This document shows, one piece after another, positions 16,374 through 25,939 of a stretch of 64,000 bases of DNA; position 1 is the stretch's first letter; each line of letters starts with the position of its first letter. This DNA comes from JBBROS01 sp963792675 (lineage in GTDB: Bacteria; Pseudomonadota; Alphaproteobacteria; Acetobacterales; Acetobacteraceae): contig CAWBWT010000002.1 in the NCBI GenBank assembly GCA_963792675.1, positions 3,534,001 through 3,598,000 on the forward strand, given 5' to 3'. The position numbers and the translations under genes are program-made. The notes beneath the pieces were generated by a model. It saw only the letters and a program-made list of their open reading frames with translations. It had not been told where the DNA came from and ran no database searches.

Positions 16374-17130
16374 CCGTCCACTTCATCGGCGCCGGCCCTG
16401 GCGCCGCCGACCTGATCACCGTCCGCGGCCGCGACCTGCTCGCCGCCTGCCCGGTCTGCCTGTACGCCGGTTCCGTGGTGCCGCCCGCCTTGCTTGCGCA
16501 CTGCCCGGCGGGTGCGCGCCTGGTCGATACGGCGCCGCTCGACCTCGACGGGATCGAGGCCGAGTTCGTCGCCGCGCACGAGGCCGGGCAGGACGTCGCC
16601 CGACTGCATTCCGGCGACCTCTCGCTGTACAGCGCGGTCGCCGAGCAGGTCCGCCGCCTGCGCCGGCGTGGCCTCCCGTACACGATGACGCCCGGCGTGC
16701 CGGCCTTCGCCGCCGCCGCCGCCCTGTTCGGCACGGAGTTGACCTTGCCGGAGACGGTGCAGACGGTGGTGCTGACCCGCCTGCCCGGCCGGGCCAGCGC
16801 CATGCCCGAGGCAGAGCAGCTCGAAACCTTCGCGGCCACCGGGGCCACGCTTGCGATCCATCTCGGCATTCCGCAGCTGGCCGCCGTGGTCGGCCGGCTG
16901 ACCCCGATCCTGGGCGCCGACTGCCCGATCGCCATCGCGGTGCGCGCGAGCTGGCCCGAGCAGCGCCTGGTGCGCGGCACGCTCGCTACGATCGAGGCGC
17001 TGTTCGCTGCGGCCCCGGCCGGACGCACCGCCTTGATCCTGGTGGGCCGCGCGCTGGCGCAGGAAGGTTACGCGGGTTCGCCGAGAGCGCCTTGTATCGC
17101 GCCGGCTACCCGAGGCAGTTCCGCTCGTGA
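16370..17130 (+). CDS. cobM: Precorrin-4 C11-methyltransferase CobM, frame broken near the end
   Basis: CobM is a SAM-dependent methyltransferase acting on precorrin-4. The start TVHFIGAGPGAADLITVRG and the motifs CPVCLYAGSVVPPALLAHCP, LHSGDLSLYSAVAEQVRRL and TMTPGVPAFAAAAALFG are typical. At about 17073 one G seems to be missing: the continuing family C-terminus FAESALYRAGYPRQFRS is in another frame and stops at 17130. Rebuilt length is about 254 residues. Without the repair the frame runs on into cbiD antisense sequence to 17434, which is not a plausible protein end. The true end overlaps cbiD (opposite strand) by 25 bp. Confidence 0.9.
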
Positions 17131-18162
17131 ACCGCGCGCGCCGGGGTGCGTCCGACCAGCCGGCCGTCGCGGTCGAACACCACGACGTCGAGCGCCGTGC
17201 CGCTGCCGTCCAGCGCTGCCGCGGCCGTCTGCCAGGCGGACGCGGCCACGTGGTCGCCCAGCGCCGGACATCGGTCGAACGCCTCGGCGACGGTGTTCGC
17301 AGCCGCCACGGCCGCCCCGTCGGCGCCGGCCCAGGCCGCCAGCGCCGTCATGTCGGCGCTGCCCCGCTTCGAATGCAGGTCGAGCCGCCCTTGCGCCAGC
17401 TTGGTCATCTTGGCGACGCCGCCGGCGACCGTGACCCGCGCCACCGGGTGGGTGCGCAGATACTTGAGCATGCCGCCGGCGAAATCGCCCATCTCCAGCA
17501 AAGCGACGTCCGGCAGGCCATGCAGCCGGGCCACCGCCGCCTCGGAGGTCGATCCGGTGCTCCCGGCCACGTGCGCCACGCCCATCGCGCGGGCGACGTC
17601 GATGCCGCGATGGATGGTGTCGATCCAGGCGGCGCAGGAGTACGGCACCACGACGCCGGTGGTGCCCAGGATCGACAGGCCGCCGACGATGCCGAGCCGT
17701 CCGTTCAAGGTCCGCTCGGCCAGGCGCTCGCCGCCCTCGACGCCGACCGTCACCACCGCGCCGGGCGCCTGCTGCAGTTCGGCAAGTGCCGCCAGGATCA
17801 TGGCGCGCGGCACCGGATTGATGGCGGGCTCGCCGACCGGCAGCGGCAGGCCGGGGCGGGTGATGGTGCCGACGCCGGGGCCGGCGCGGAAGCTGACGCC
17901 GAGGCCGGGCTCCACCCACGCCTGGACCAGGGCCCCATGCGTCACGTCCGGATCGTCGCCGGCGTCCTTGACCACCGCCGCGTAGGCCCGCGCACCGTCG
18001 AGGCCGCGCCTCGGCCAGCGCGAACGCGGCCCGGCCCCCGCGCGGCAGCGGGATGTCCACCGGGTCGGGGAAGCTGCCGGTCAGCATGGCCGCATAGGCC
18101 GCCTTGGCCGCCGCGGTCGCGCAGGCCCCGGTCGTCCAGCCTCGGCGGAGTTGTTGGGTCAC
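17106..18162 (-). CDS. cbiD: Cobalt-precorrin-5B C1-methyltransferase CbiD, frame broken
   Basis: CbiD performs C-1 methylation and deacylation in the anaerobic route; here it probably stands in for CobF. The N-terminus LRRGWTTGACATAAAKAAYA is in one frame. The rest, starting ARAYAAVVKDAGDDPDVTHG and including GEPAINPVPRAMI, GTTGVVVPYSCAAWIDTI and GDFAGGMLKYLRTHPV, is in another. One surplus base near 18004 separates them, and removing it gives about 351 residues, the expected length. It diverges from cobB with 77 bp between. No cobF-like gene is present in the window. Confidence 0.9.
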
Positions 18163-18239
18163 AAGACGCTATATAAGAGGCAAGGCGCTGCCCTGCACCC
18201 GGACGGGGACGGTCGTCCGCTGCACCCCTTGGACTCGCC

Positions 18240-19532
18240 TTGACCGACGGGTGGCTGGTTGCGGCACCGCGCTCGGGGTCGGGGAAGACGACCGTGACGC
18301 TCGGGCTGGTCGCGGCGCTGAGGCGACGCGGCGTGGCGGTGCGGACGGCCAAGTCGGGGCCGGACTATATCGACCCGGCGTTCCACGCGGCCGCCTCCGG
18401 CCAGGCGGGCACCAATCTCGACAGTTGGGCGATGCCGCCCGCTTTGCTCGACGGACTGGCCGGCGCCGGCGATGGCATGCTGGTGGTCGAGAGCGCGATG
18501 GGGCTGTTCGACGGCGTCGCCGCGCCGGCCGGCCGCACCGGCGCGTCGGCCGACCTCGCGGAACGGTTCGAGTTGCCGGTGCTGCTGGTGCTCGACGTGT
18601 CCGGACAATCGCAGACCGCCGCCGCGGTGGCGCTCGGACTCGACCGCTACCGCCCCGGCGTCCGCGTCGGCGGCGTCGTGCTGAACCGGGTCGGCAGCCC
18701 GCGGCACCGTGATGGCGTCGCCGCGGCGCTGGCCGGTATCGGCCTGCCGGTGCTCGGCGCCATCCCGCGCGACAAGTCGATGAGCCTGCCGGAACGCCAT
18801 CTCGGCCTGGTGCAGGCGCAGGAGCATCCCGATCTCGACCGCCATCTCGCCCTCCTCGCCGACATGGCCGAGCGCTGCCTCGACCTCGACGCCATTGTCG
18901 CCGGCGCCGGACCGGTGCGGCTGCGGCCGGGGACGACCGCCGCCATGCCGCCGCCGGGGCAACGCGTCGCGCTGGCGCAGGACGCCGCGTTCAGCTTCAT
19001 CTACCCGCATTTGCTGGCCGGCTGGCGCGCCGCCGGGGCCGAGATCCTGCCGTTCAGCCCGCTGGCCGATCAGGCGCCGCCCGCCGCGGCCGATGCCTGC
19101 TGGCTCCCCGGCGGCTATCCCGAGCTACACGCCCCGCGCCTGGCCGCAGCCGCACGGTTCCAGGCCGGGCTGCGTGCGTTTGCCGCCACCCGGCCGGTGC
19201 ATGGCGAGTGCGGCGGCTTCATGGCGCTCGGCGCCGCCCTGATCGCCGCGGACGGCGCCGCCCATCCGATGGCGGGGCTGCTCGGGCACGTCACCAGCTT
19301 CGCCGACCGCCGCATGACGCTCGGCTACCGGGAAGCGACACTGCTCGCCGACGGCGTGCTGGGCCCGGCCGGCTCACGCCTGCGCGGCCACGAGTTCCAT
19401 TATGCCAGTTGCACCGATCCCGGAGCGGACGCCGCGCTGGCGACCCTGGCCGATGGACAAGGAAACGCGCTGGGACCGGCCGGCGGCCGACGGGGCCAGG
19501 TCACCGGCGGGTTCTTCCATGCCATCGCCTAG
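18240..19532 (+). CDS. cobB: Cobyrinic/hydrogenobyrinic acid a,c-diamide synthase CobB
   Basis: CobB is a glutamine-dependent amidase that forms the a,c-diamide, the substrate of cobaltochelatase. It has 430 residues. The ATP-binding N-terminus reads VAAPRSGSGKTTVTLGLVAAL and then GPDYIDPAFHAAASGQAGTN. The glutaminase half has the nucleophile in VHGECGGFMALG (about residue 324) and a conserved HEFHYA near the C-terminus. The start is TTG at 18240, and no strong ribosome-binding site is seen. It diverges from cbiD. Confidence 0.93.
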   Translation: MTDGWLVAAPRSGSGKTTVTLGLVAALRRRGVAVRTAKSGPDYIDPAFHAAASGQAGTNLDSWAMPPALLDGLAGAGDGMLVVESAMGLFDGVAAPAGRTGASADLAERFELPVLLVLDVSGQSQTAAAVALGLDRYRPGVRVGGVVLNRVGSPRHRDGVAAALAGIGLPVLGAIPRDKSMSLPERHLGLVQAQEHPDLDRHLALLADMAERCLDLDAIVAGAGPVRLRPGTTAAMPPPGQRVALAQDAAFSFIYPHLLAGWRAAGAEILPFSPLADQAPPAAADACWLPGGYPELHAPRLAAAARFQAGLRAFAATRPVHGECGGFMALGAALIAADGAAHPMAGLLGHVTSFADRRMTLGYREATLLADGVLGPAGSRLRGHEFHYASCTDPGADAALATLADGQGNALGPAGGRRGQVTGGFFHAIA

Positions 19533-19533
19533 G

Positions 19534-19569
19534 CCAGCGCCAGGGCCAGCACCAGGGCCAGCACCGGGG
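19534..19569. repeat. Three 12-bp tandem units after cobB
   Basis: Three near-identical 12-base units of the type CCAGCRCCAGGG lie head to tail at 19534-19545, 19546-19557 and 19558-19569, starting two bases after the cobB stop. They fill the space between cobB and the convergent hydrolase gene. There is no coding sense, and this is probably simple slippage. Confidence 0.7.
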
Positions 19570-19582
19570 CGGACTAACCGCG

Positions 19583-20407
19583 CTACCCGTGCAGGAAGCG
19601 CAGCAGGTCCTGGTTCAGCCGGTCGCGCTCCGTGTAGAACAGCGCATGCGGGGCGCCGGGGTATTCCACCAGCGTCGACCCGGCGATCAGCTTGGCCGCC
19701 ACTTGGCTGCTGCTGGCCGGCGGCACGGTCTGGTCGGCGCTGCCGTGGATGATCAGGGTCGGCACTTTTACCTTGGCGCAATCGGCCCGGAAATCCGTCT
19801 CCGAGAACGCCCGCACGAGGTCGAGCGTGGCCTTGGGCGAGGCCTGCAGCGCCATCATGGAGGCCCAATCCAACATCGCGTTCGAGATGGAGAAGTTGAG
19901 CAGGCCCGCCCCGAAGAACGTCTTGCCGAAGGTCGCAAGGAAGCCGGGGCGATCGGTCTCGAGTCCCTGCACCATGCCGTCGAACACGCTGCGGTCCACG
20001 CCGGTCTCGTTGTCCGGCGTCTTCAGCAAATATGGCACCACCGATCCGAGCAGGACCGCCTTGGACACGCGGTCGTCGCCGTGCCGCGCCAAGTAGCGCA
20101 CCACCTCGCCACCGCCCATGGAGAAGCCGACCAGCGCCGCCCCGCGCAAGTCGAGCGTGTCGAGAACCGCCGCCAGGTCGTCGGCGAGGGTGTCGTAATC
20201 GTAGCCGGTCCAGGGCTGGCCCGACCGACCGAAGCCACGCCGGTCGTAGGCGATGACGCGATGGCCTTGGGCCGCCAGGACGCCCGCCTGGTATTCCCAC
20301 ATGTCGGCGTTCAACGGCCAGCCATGGATGAGCACCACCGGAATGCCGGTGCCCCAATCCTTGTAGTACAGCTTGGTGCCGTCCTTCGCGTCGATAAATT
20401 GGGTCAT
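19583..20407 (-). CDS. Alpha/beta hydrolase (chloroperoxidase/haloperoxidase-like)
   Basis: This cytosolic alpha/beta-hydrolase fold protein has 274 residues and belongs to the cofactor-free haloperoxidase/arylesterase branch. The start TQFIDAKDGTKLYYKDWGTG and oxyanion-hole region VLIHGWPLNADMWEYQ are typical. The nucleophile elbow is GFSMGGGEVVRY (serine near residue 96), the acid lies in IIHGSADQTVPP near 220, and the histidine in PGAPHALFYTERD near 250. A good ribosome-binding site (GGAGG) precedes the ATG at 20407. The substrate cannot be predicted. It is convergent with the cobB operon and unrelated to it in function. Confidence 0.92.
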   Translation of the reverse strand: MTQFIDAKDGTKLYYKDWGTGIPVVLIHGWPLNADMWEYQAGVLAAQGHRVIAYDRRGFGRSGQPWTGYDYDTLADDLAAVLDTLDLRGAALVGFSMGGGEVVRYLARHGDDRVSKAVLLGSVVPYLLKTPDNETGVDRSVFDGMVQGLETDRPGFLATFGKTFFGAGLLNFSISNAMLDWASMMALQASPKATLDLVRAFSETDFRADCAKVKVPTLIIHGSADQTVPPASSSQVAAKLIAGSTLVEYPGAPHALFYTERDRLNQDLLRFLHG

Positions 20408-20471
20408 TGATCGCCTCCGAGCCTGTAGCTGCCCGGAACGCGACCCGCGAGCGGCGGTTCGGCGCTCAAGT

Positions 20472-20756
20472 CTAGATGAACTGTCCACGCAGGAAGCCGA
20501 ACGCCGGGAGCGGCGTCCATTGCCGCGGCAGCTCCTCGCGCCGCACCGGGGCGACGCTGTATTGCGGCGGCGGCTGGCGGCAGCTCTGGAACAGGGCGGC
20601 GTAGGCCCGCACCTGCTGCTCGCGCCAGGCCCGGTCGGCCAGCGCCCGCTCCCGGCTGGGAAAGATCTCGGCGACGCGCGTCTTGCGTCCGACCGACGCC
20701 ACCACGGCCCACAGCGTGTCGTCCCGGCGCGAGCGGAACTCGATGACTGCACTCAA
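20472..20756 (-). CDS. Small protein of unknown function
   Basis: This reading frame of 94 codons encodes SAVIEFRSRRDDTLWAVVAS and ends with AFGFLRGQFI. It has no signal peptide, membrane helix or known motif. The middle is rich in Arg, Glu and Gln (ALADRAWREQQVRAYAALFQ). The start would be TTG at 20756, which is uncertain. It lies upstream of the hydrolase on the same strand with a 64-bp gap. It is kept because it fills an otherwise empty interval and reads like protein, not a shadow of another gene. Confidence 0.45.
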   Translation of the reverse strand: MSAVIEFRSRRDDTLWAVVASVGRKTRVAEIFPSRERALADRAWREQQVRAYAALFQSCRQPPPQYSVAPVRREELPRQWTPLPAFGFLRGQFI

Positions 20757-20876
20757 CGTGCGCGCGTCTCAGGCATCGCGGAGCCCTCCATGCCGTCGAT
20801 ATTGGCAGGCGGCACGGGCCGGGCAAGGCCAAAGTCTCGGGATGGCCGAGCCGGCGCCGACACGTCAGAATGGCGG

Positions 20877-21647
20877 ATGCGGATCGCCACCTTCAACGTC
20901 AACGGCGTCACGAAGCGCCTGCCGCAGTTGCTCGCCTGGCTGGAGACGGCCGAACCCGAAATCGCCTGCCTGCAGGAGCTGAAGTCCGAGCAGGACGCCT
21001 TCCCCGAGGCGGCGCTGGAGGCGGCCGGCTACCGGGCGGCGTGGGTCGGCCAGCGCAGCTGGAACGGCGTCGCCATCCTCGCCCGCGGCGCGGCGCCCGT
21101 GGTGACCCGCACTGCCCTGCCCGGCGACGGCGCCGACCGGCAAGCGCGCTACATCGAGGCGGCGGTGGAGGGGGTGCTGGTCGGCTGCCTCTACGCGCCC
21201 AACGGCAACCCGCAGCCGGGACCGAAATTCGCCTACAAGCTGGCCTGGACCGAGCGGCTGATCGCCCACGCCACGACCCTGCTGGCCGCCGGCGTCCCGG
21301 CGGTGCTGGCGGGCGACTACAACATCATTCCCACCACAGCCGACATCTACAATGAACGGTCCTGGAAGAAGAACGCTCTGCTGCAGCCGGAGCCGCGCGC
21401 CCAGTACGCGCGGCTGGTGGGCGCCGGCTGGACCGACGCCTTGCGGCAGCTTCATCCGGACAAGCTGCCGTGGACGTTCTGGAGCGTGTTCCGCGACAGC
21501 TTTGCCCGCGACGCCGGCATGCGCATCGACCATCTGCTGCTGAGCCCGGCGGCCGCGGAACGGCTGCAAGCGGGCGGCGTGGACCGTGACGTTCGCGGCG
21601 CGCCGGGCGCGTCGGACCATGCCCCGGCCTGGATCACGCTGCGCTAA
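20877..21647 (+). CDS. xthA: Exodeoxyribonuclease III (XthA)
   Basis: This is an AP endonuclease/3'-5' exonuclease of base-excision repair with 256 residues. Catalytic landmarks are MRIATFNVNGVTKRLPQLLAW at the N-terminus (Asn 7), CLQELKSEQDAFP with the metal-binding Glu near residue 34, and YAPNGNP near 105. Further on are AGDYNIIPTTADIYN near 147 and the C-terminal MRIDHLLLSP and GASDHAPAWITL, containing the catalytic Asp-His pair. The ATG at 20877 is chosen because it starts exactly at the conserved first strand. Confidence 0.95.
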   Translation: MRIATFNVNGVTKRLPQLLAWLETAEPEIACLQELKSEQDAFPEAALEAAGYRAAWVGQRSWNGVAILARGAAPVVTRTALPGDGADRQARYIEAAVEGVLVGCLYAPNGNPQPGPKFAYKLAWTERLIAHATTLLAAGVPAVLAGDYNIIPTTADIYNERSWKKNALLQPEPRAQYARLVGAGWTDALRQLHPDKLPWTFWSVFRDSFARDAGMRIDHLLLSPAAAERLQAGGVDRDVRGAPGASDHAPAWITLR

Positions 21648-21744
21648 GACCCTGCCCGGCGTTTCCCGCGCTTGTAATCCAGGGCCGGAGCGGACTAATG
21701 GCTGCGTCCGCGCAATGTCGGCGCGGTTCGCAGGAGCATGGAAC

Positions 21745-22773
21745 ATGGTCGGTTACAGGGTCGCGGTTGTCGGTGCCACGGGTGCTGTCGGACGCGAGAT
21801 CCTGAAGACCCTGGCCGAGCGCAACTTTCCGGTGTCCGAGATCGCCGCCGTCGCGTCGGCGCGATCCGCTGGGCAGGAGGTGAGCTTCGGCGACAAGCAG
21901 GTGCTCAAGATCAAGAACCTCGACACGTTCGACTTCGCGGGCTGGGATATCGCCCTGTTCAGCCCCGGCGCTGCGGTCAGCGCGGTGCACGCGCCGCGTG
22001 CGGCCGCCGCGGGCTGCCTCGTGATCGACAACACCAGCCAGTTCCGCATGGAGCACGACGTCCCGCTGGTGGTGCCGGAAGTGAACCCGCAGGCGCTGGG
22101 CCGCATCAGGCGCGGCATCGTCGCCAACCCGAACTGCAGCACCATCCAGATGGTGGTCGCGCTGAAGCCGCTGCACGACCGGTTCCGGGTCAAGCGCGTG
22201 GTGGTCGCGACCTACCAGTCGGTGTCGGGCGCCGGCAAGGACGGCATGGACGAGCTTTGGGGCCAGTCGCGAGCGATGTACGTCAACGACCCGATCAAGC
22301 CGCAGGAGTTCACCAAGCAGATCGCCTTCAACTGCATCCCGCACATCGACAAGTTCATGGATGACGGCTCGACCAAGGAGGAGTGGAAGATGGCCGTCGA
22401 GACCCGCAAGATCCTCGATCCCGACATCCTGGTCGCCGCCACCTGCGTCCGCGTGCCGGTGTTCATCGGCCATTCCGAGGCCGTCACGGTCGAGTTTCAC
22501 GAGCCGGTCACCGTCGGCGAGGCGCGGGCGATCCTGCGCGAGGCGCCCGGCATCGTGGTGCAGGACAGCCGCGACGACGCCGGCTACACGACGCCGATCG
22601 ACTGCGTGGGCGAGGACGCGACCTACGTGAGCCGCATCCGCAAGGACCCGACGGTGGAGCACGGGCTGCAGTTCTGGTGCGTGTCGGACAATCTCCGCAA
22701 GGGCGCCGCGCTCAACGCGGTGCAGATCGCGGAAACGGTCGTGGCGCAGGGGCTGCTCAAGACTGCGGCCTGA
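21745..22773 (+). CDS. asd: Aspartate-semialdehyde dehydrogenase
   Basis: This enzyme makes aspartate semialdehyde for lysine/diaminopimelate, methionine and threonine synthesis. It has 342 residues. The NADP-binding start is YRVAVVGATGAVGREILKTL. The catalytic cysteine is in VANPNCSTIQMVVALKPLHD (about residue 131), followed by TYQSVSGAGKDGMDEL, and the histidine region is CVRVPVFIGHSEAVTVEF near 240. The ATG at 21745 has a purine-rich site (CAGGAG) at suitable spacing. An ATG at 21738 is out of frame. It stands alone, with no clear operon partner. Confidence 0.96.
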   Translation: MVGYRVAVVGATGAVGREILKTLAERNFPVSEIAAVASARSAGQEVSFGDKQVLKIKNLDTFDFAGWDIALFSPGAAVSAVHAPRAAAAGCLVIDNTSQFRMEHDVPLVVPEVNPQALGRIRRGIVANPNCSTIQMVVALKPLHDRFRVKRVVVATYQSVSGAGKDGMDELWGQSRAMYVNDPIKPQEFTKQIAFNCIPHIDKFMDDGSTKEEWKMAVETRKILDPDILVAATCVRVPVFIGHSEAVTVEFHEPVTVGEARAILREAPGIVVQDSRDDAGYTTPIDCVGEDATYVSRIRKDPTVEHGLQFWCVSDNLRKGAALNAVQIAETVVAQGLLKTAA

Positions 22774-22852
22774 CCCGGCCTACCAAGCCGACAGTCCCCG
22801 GGCGGCGAGCGGGGTCGGTGCCGAGCCCGGGGCATCTCGGATCAAAACGGCC

Positions 22853-23545
22853 TCAACTCCTGCCGTCGGGCGGCATTGCGGCGGGGCGGCCGTCCGGGGT
22901 GCGGACGTCGCCCAGCGGCAAGCCGAGTTCGGCTCGCAGCATGTGCAGCTTCGCCGCCGTTGCGTTGAGAGACGCCATCGCTTCGGCCACGGATTGGTCG
23001 TCGCGTGTGGCAAGCCCCATGTCGATGCGGCCCCTGATCTCGGCGATCGGGCCAACCAGGTCCATCGCCGCCGCGCGCAGCTTGGACACCGAACCGGCAC
23101 CGCCCGATTGATCCTCGATGTAGCCGGTGAACAGGCTCAGCAAGGATCCCACGATCGCGATGATCGCCGATATGGCCGCCCCGGATACGCCGCCGCTGTC
23201 CGACAGGAACGCGAGCACCCCGGCTCCGCCGAGGGCCGAAACGAAGCCGGATCCGAAGCGGATCCGAGCGAGCAGCAAGGCGCGCCGGCGCACCGCCCCG
23301 AGCACCTCATCGAGCGATCGGGTTGTCGCCGCAGCGATGCTCGCGAGCGACGCGCGACCGAGTGCGAGGCGACGCTGCCCGGCATCCTGTTCGCCTGCCT
23401 CATCGCCCGGACCGAAGGCGCGCCGGCCGAAGATCTCGTCGCGGAAATCCGGGAACGAGTGAGCCAGCCCGGCCGCGCCAGCGGGATCGGCCTGACGCAA
23501 GGCATCGAACGCCGAATACCAGGGCAATGCGGCGTCACTCGACAT
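22853..23545 (-). CDS. Membrane protein of unknown function, partner of the upstream exported protein
   Basis: This protein of 230 residues is unrecognised. The N-terminal third is soluble (SSDAALPWYSAFDALRQAD). Two hydrophobic stretches follow near residues 110-150 (SGFVSALGGAGVLAFLSD and AAISAIIAIVGSLLSLFTGY). The C-terminal segment looks helical (SVAEAMASLNATAAKLHMLR). The ATG at 23545 overlaps the end of the upstream gene by 11 bp, so the two are probably translationally coupled and act together. Base composition here is somewhat lower in G/C than in neighbouring genes. I have no family assignment. Confidence 0.65.
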   Translation of the reverse strand: MSSDAALPWYSAFDALRQADPAGAAGLAHSFPDFRDEIFGRRAFGPGDEAGEQDAGQRRLALGRASLASIAAATTRSLDEVLGAVRRRALLLARIRFGSGFVSALGGAGVLAFLSDSGGVSGAAISAIIAIVGSLLSLFTGYIEDQSGGAGSVSKLRAAAMDLVGPIAEIRGRIDMGLATRDDQSVAEAMASLNATAAKLHMLRAELGLPLGDVRTPDGRPAAMPPDGRS

Positions 23546-25402
23546 GCAACGTCGAGACCCGGAGAACATGTCTCTCCAGCCATATAAGCGGCGCTCCCGG
23601 GACGGCCGTGAGCGCTCGCGCGGTCAACCCGCAAATGGCCAGCAGCCGCTCGAAGCGGAGCCAATAGGCCAGCGCATAAAGGAGGCTCGCCGACGTCACC
23701 CCGACGCCGATGGGCAAAGCCGCATCGCTGGCATCCTCGAAATCCAGGTCGCTTGGGATCGGCAGGTTCGGCGACATCGTCCAGGCGATGACGGCGCCGA
23801 GCATGCCGGCGGTGAGCGTCAGCAGCAGCAGAGGCGACCCGACCAGACGCAGTGCGGTGAAAAACCCCAGCGTACCCTCGCCGGTCGCGATCGACGGCCA
23901 GCGTTTCCGCAAGATCGACGGTCGCTCCGATCCCCACGACCCCAGCGATCACGCCGCCGACCGGTGATGCGAGGAGCAGACACCCTGCGAGGAACAACGA
24001 ACCAAGGTTGACCGTCGCGTTCGTGACAAGCATCCAGGGGCCAAAATAGGCGTAGAGCGGCAGAGCGCGCCCTTTGATCGGCGCCAACTTGTCCTTGAGC
24101 CCAAGCCGTTCCGCCCTCTCCTCCTTGATCAATCGCCAGGCGCGGGTGGGCCCGATGCCGAGGGTAAACACGGCGGCCCAGCCGGCCAACGGAACACCTA
24201 CGCACGGCGTGAGCACTGCCAAGATCAACTCGCCAAAGCGAACGTTCCCCAAACCAAGCAAGGACGTTGATGACGAGGCCTGGGCCTCGAAGTGAGCAAG
24301 CCGCACGAAAAAGGCGCCGCCTTGAGTTCACCCGAAAGTCCTGACCCCGGGCGAACGCGGCGTCGATCACGCGGAAACCGCCGCCATGATCTTCCTGGAT
24401 CAGCAGCGGTCCGACCTTCTGCGAGAGCTGCTGCATCAACGAAAGAGCATTGCCCGTCGTATCGAGGTCGGACAGCACGTCGATGATGTCCGGTTGATAG
24501 ATGTCTTTCAGGGGCCCCGACAGCGGGTTTTCACAGGCGACCCGGCAGCCCAGGAACAGCACCTTCGACCGCCCCGCGTCGGCGGCTTGCTGGATATCGG
24601 CGAACGGCACGGTGAAGCCCGAGCCCGTGGCCGGACGCACCACGAAGGCATCGTGTTCAACGTGCCCGGTCACCACGATCAAGTTCTGACCGCTTTCGGC
24701 GATCATCCGCAACGCCGCCTCACGGCTATCGGGGATCCCGGCAAGGCGAGCGACGCGTCGGCGAAACTGCCCGATCCCTAACACGTCATCCGAGGCAATC
24801 AGAGGAATGACGCGCATCCGCTCGACCAGGGAAGCAACGGCCACGCCTTCCAGTCCGCTTCGCCGCGCAAACGCCTCAAGCGTCAGGCTCAAGGTCGGAC
24901 TCGCATCCACGACGATCACGTTACGATCGCCGAACGGCTGCAGCCGCAGGTCCCAGAGCCGGCCGTCGCCGTCCACGGCAACACGAAGGTCGGGCCGCTC
25001 CAGCAGCGACCGGACCACGTCCGGATTATGCGTCAGTATCGCGTTTTGGATCACGATCCGACGGCCTGCCAAGCCGCTGACGGTGGCCAGGTCTTCGCCG
25101 GGCCGGATGGAAGCGATCACATGGCCGTATCCGTCCGATACCCGGAACCCGCCGTCCAGGGTCGGTTTCAGGGTCGCACGCGGTAACCCGGGCACCAGTC
25201 CCCGGGCCAGATCCGCGGCGTCCCGCGTCGCGTTCCCCGTCAGGCGTCTTTGAACGTCGCTAGAAGCGCGATCCAAGAACCCAAGCCAATCGGCATTTGC
25301 CGGCGCGGCGTTGGCCCCAAGTGCGGCGACGGCGACAATCGCCGCAGCGGTCCGCCATCGTGAGCCCGGTGACCGGTTGCCGTCGCCAGCCTGATCCGCC
25401 AT
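23535..25402 (-). CDS. Exported/membrane protein with a possible caspase-like His-Cys domain, two frame breaks
   Basis: Rebuilt length is about 621 residues. The N-terminus has a signal-like helix (TAAAIVAVAALGANAAPANA). A globular part follows to about residue 360. In it, NLIVVTGHVEHDAFVV (about residue 255) and SKVLFLGCRVACENP (about 290) have the spacing of a clan CD (caspase/CHAT) His-Cys pair; this is my inference only. The second half holds about five membrane segments (GELILAVLTPCVGVPLAGW, LFLAGCLLLASPVGGVIAG, GSPLLLLTLTAGMLGAVIAW and others). Frames change near 24322 (surplus A) and near 23890, and correcting both gives a continuous protein. It overlaps the next gene by 11 bp. Not recognised as a known family. 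Confidence 0.6.
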
Positions 25403-25447
25403 CGATGACCGCTCCGAGTGGACTGCGGATCATTCGGGCGTCGTAGC

Positions 25448-25497
25448 AAAAAAGCAACGGGCTTTTCGACCGGCTCCCACAACGGCCGGCCGGTCGA
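25448..25497 (-). terminator. Possible Rho-independent terminator after trxA
   Basis: On the minus strand a perfect 9-bp inverted repeat (TCGACCGGC at 25489-25497 and its complement at 25466-25474) is followed within 15 bases by a run of six T residues (25448-25453). It lies 45 bases past the trxA stop and before the exported-protein gene. The spacing between stem and T-run is longer than ideal. Confidence 0.4.
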
Positions 25498-25541
25498 GAG
25501 ATAGGTGCGCTGCCCGTCAGAGCAGCGCGTAAAGCTGGCGG

Positions 25542-25868
25542 CTAGAGCGCCCCGCTCACCCACTCCTTCAACGCGCTCTTGGGAGCGGCGCCGACCTTGG
25601 TGGCCACCGGCTTGCCATCCTTGAACAGGATCATGGTCGGAATCCCGCGGACGCCGTACTTGTTCGGCGACTCCGGGTTATCGTCGATGTTCACCTTGGC
25701 GACCGTCAGCTTGCCCTTGTTCTCGGCAGCGATCTCCTCGAGCGCCGGGGCGATCATCTTGCAGGGGCCGCACCACTCCGCCCAGAAATCGACCAGCACC
25801 GGACCGGAGGCGTTCAGCACCTGCGCTTCGAAGCTGTCGTCGTTCACGGCCACCGTGTTCTCGCTCAC
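25542..25868 (-). CDS. trxA: Thioredoxin 1 (TrxA)
   Basis: This cytosolic disulfide reductase has 108 residues, the standard size. The active site WAEWCGPCKM (WCGPC) is near residue 30, the cis-proline loop GVRGIPTMILFKDGK near 72, and the C-terminal helix SALKEWV closes the fold. The start SENTVAVNDDSFEAQVL fits the family. It lies downstream of addA on the same strand, as in many alphaproteobacteria, with one small secreted-protein gene in between. Confidence 0.97.
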   Translation of the reverse strand: MSENTVAVNDDSFEAQVLNASGPVLVDFWAEWCGPCKMIAPALEEIAAENKGKLTVAKVNIDDNPESPNKYGVRGIPTMILFKDGKPVATKVGAAPKSALKEWVSGAL

Positions 25869-25939
25869 CCTGCTCTCCTGCCAGTCCTTGGACCCAAGAG
25901 TTGGGCAGGCGCGCGAGTCGGTTCAAGCCAGCCGCGGAG

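Noticed and set aside
19534..19569. A CRISPR array or attachment site after cobB
   Set aside because: There are only three 12-bp units without spacers, consistent with slippage. No cas gene, integrase or other CRISPR-like array was seen anywhere in the window.
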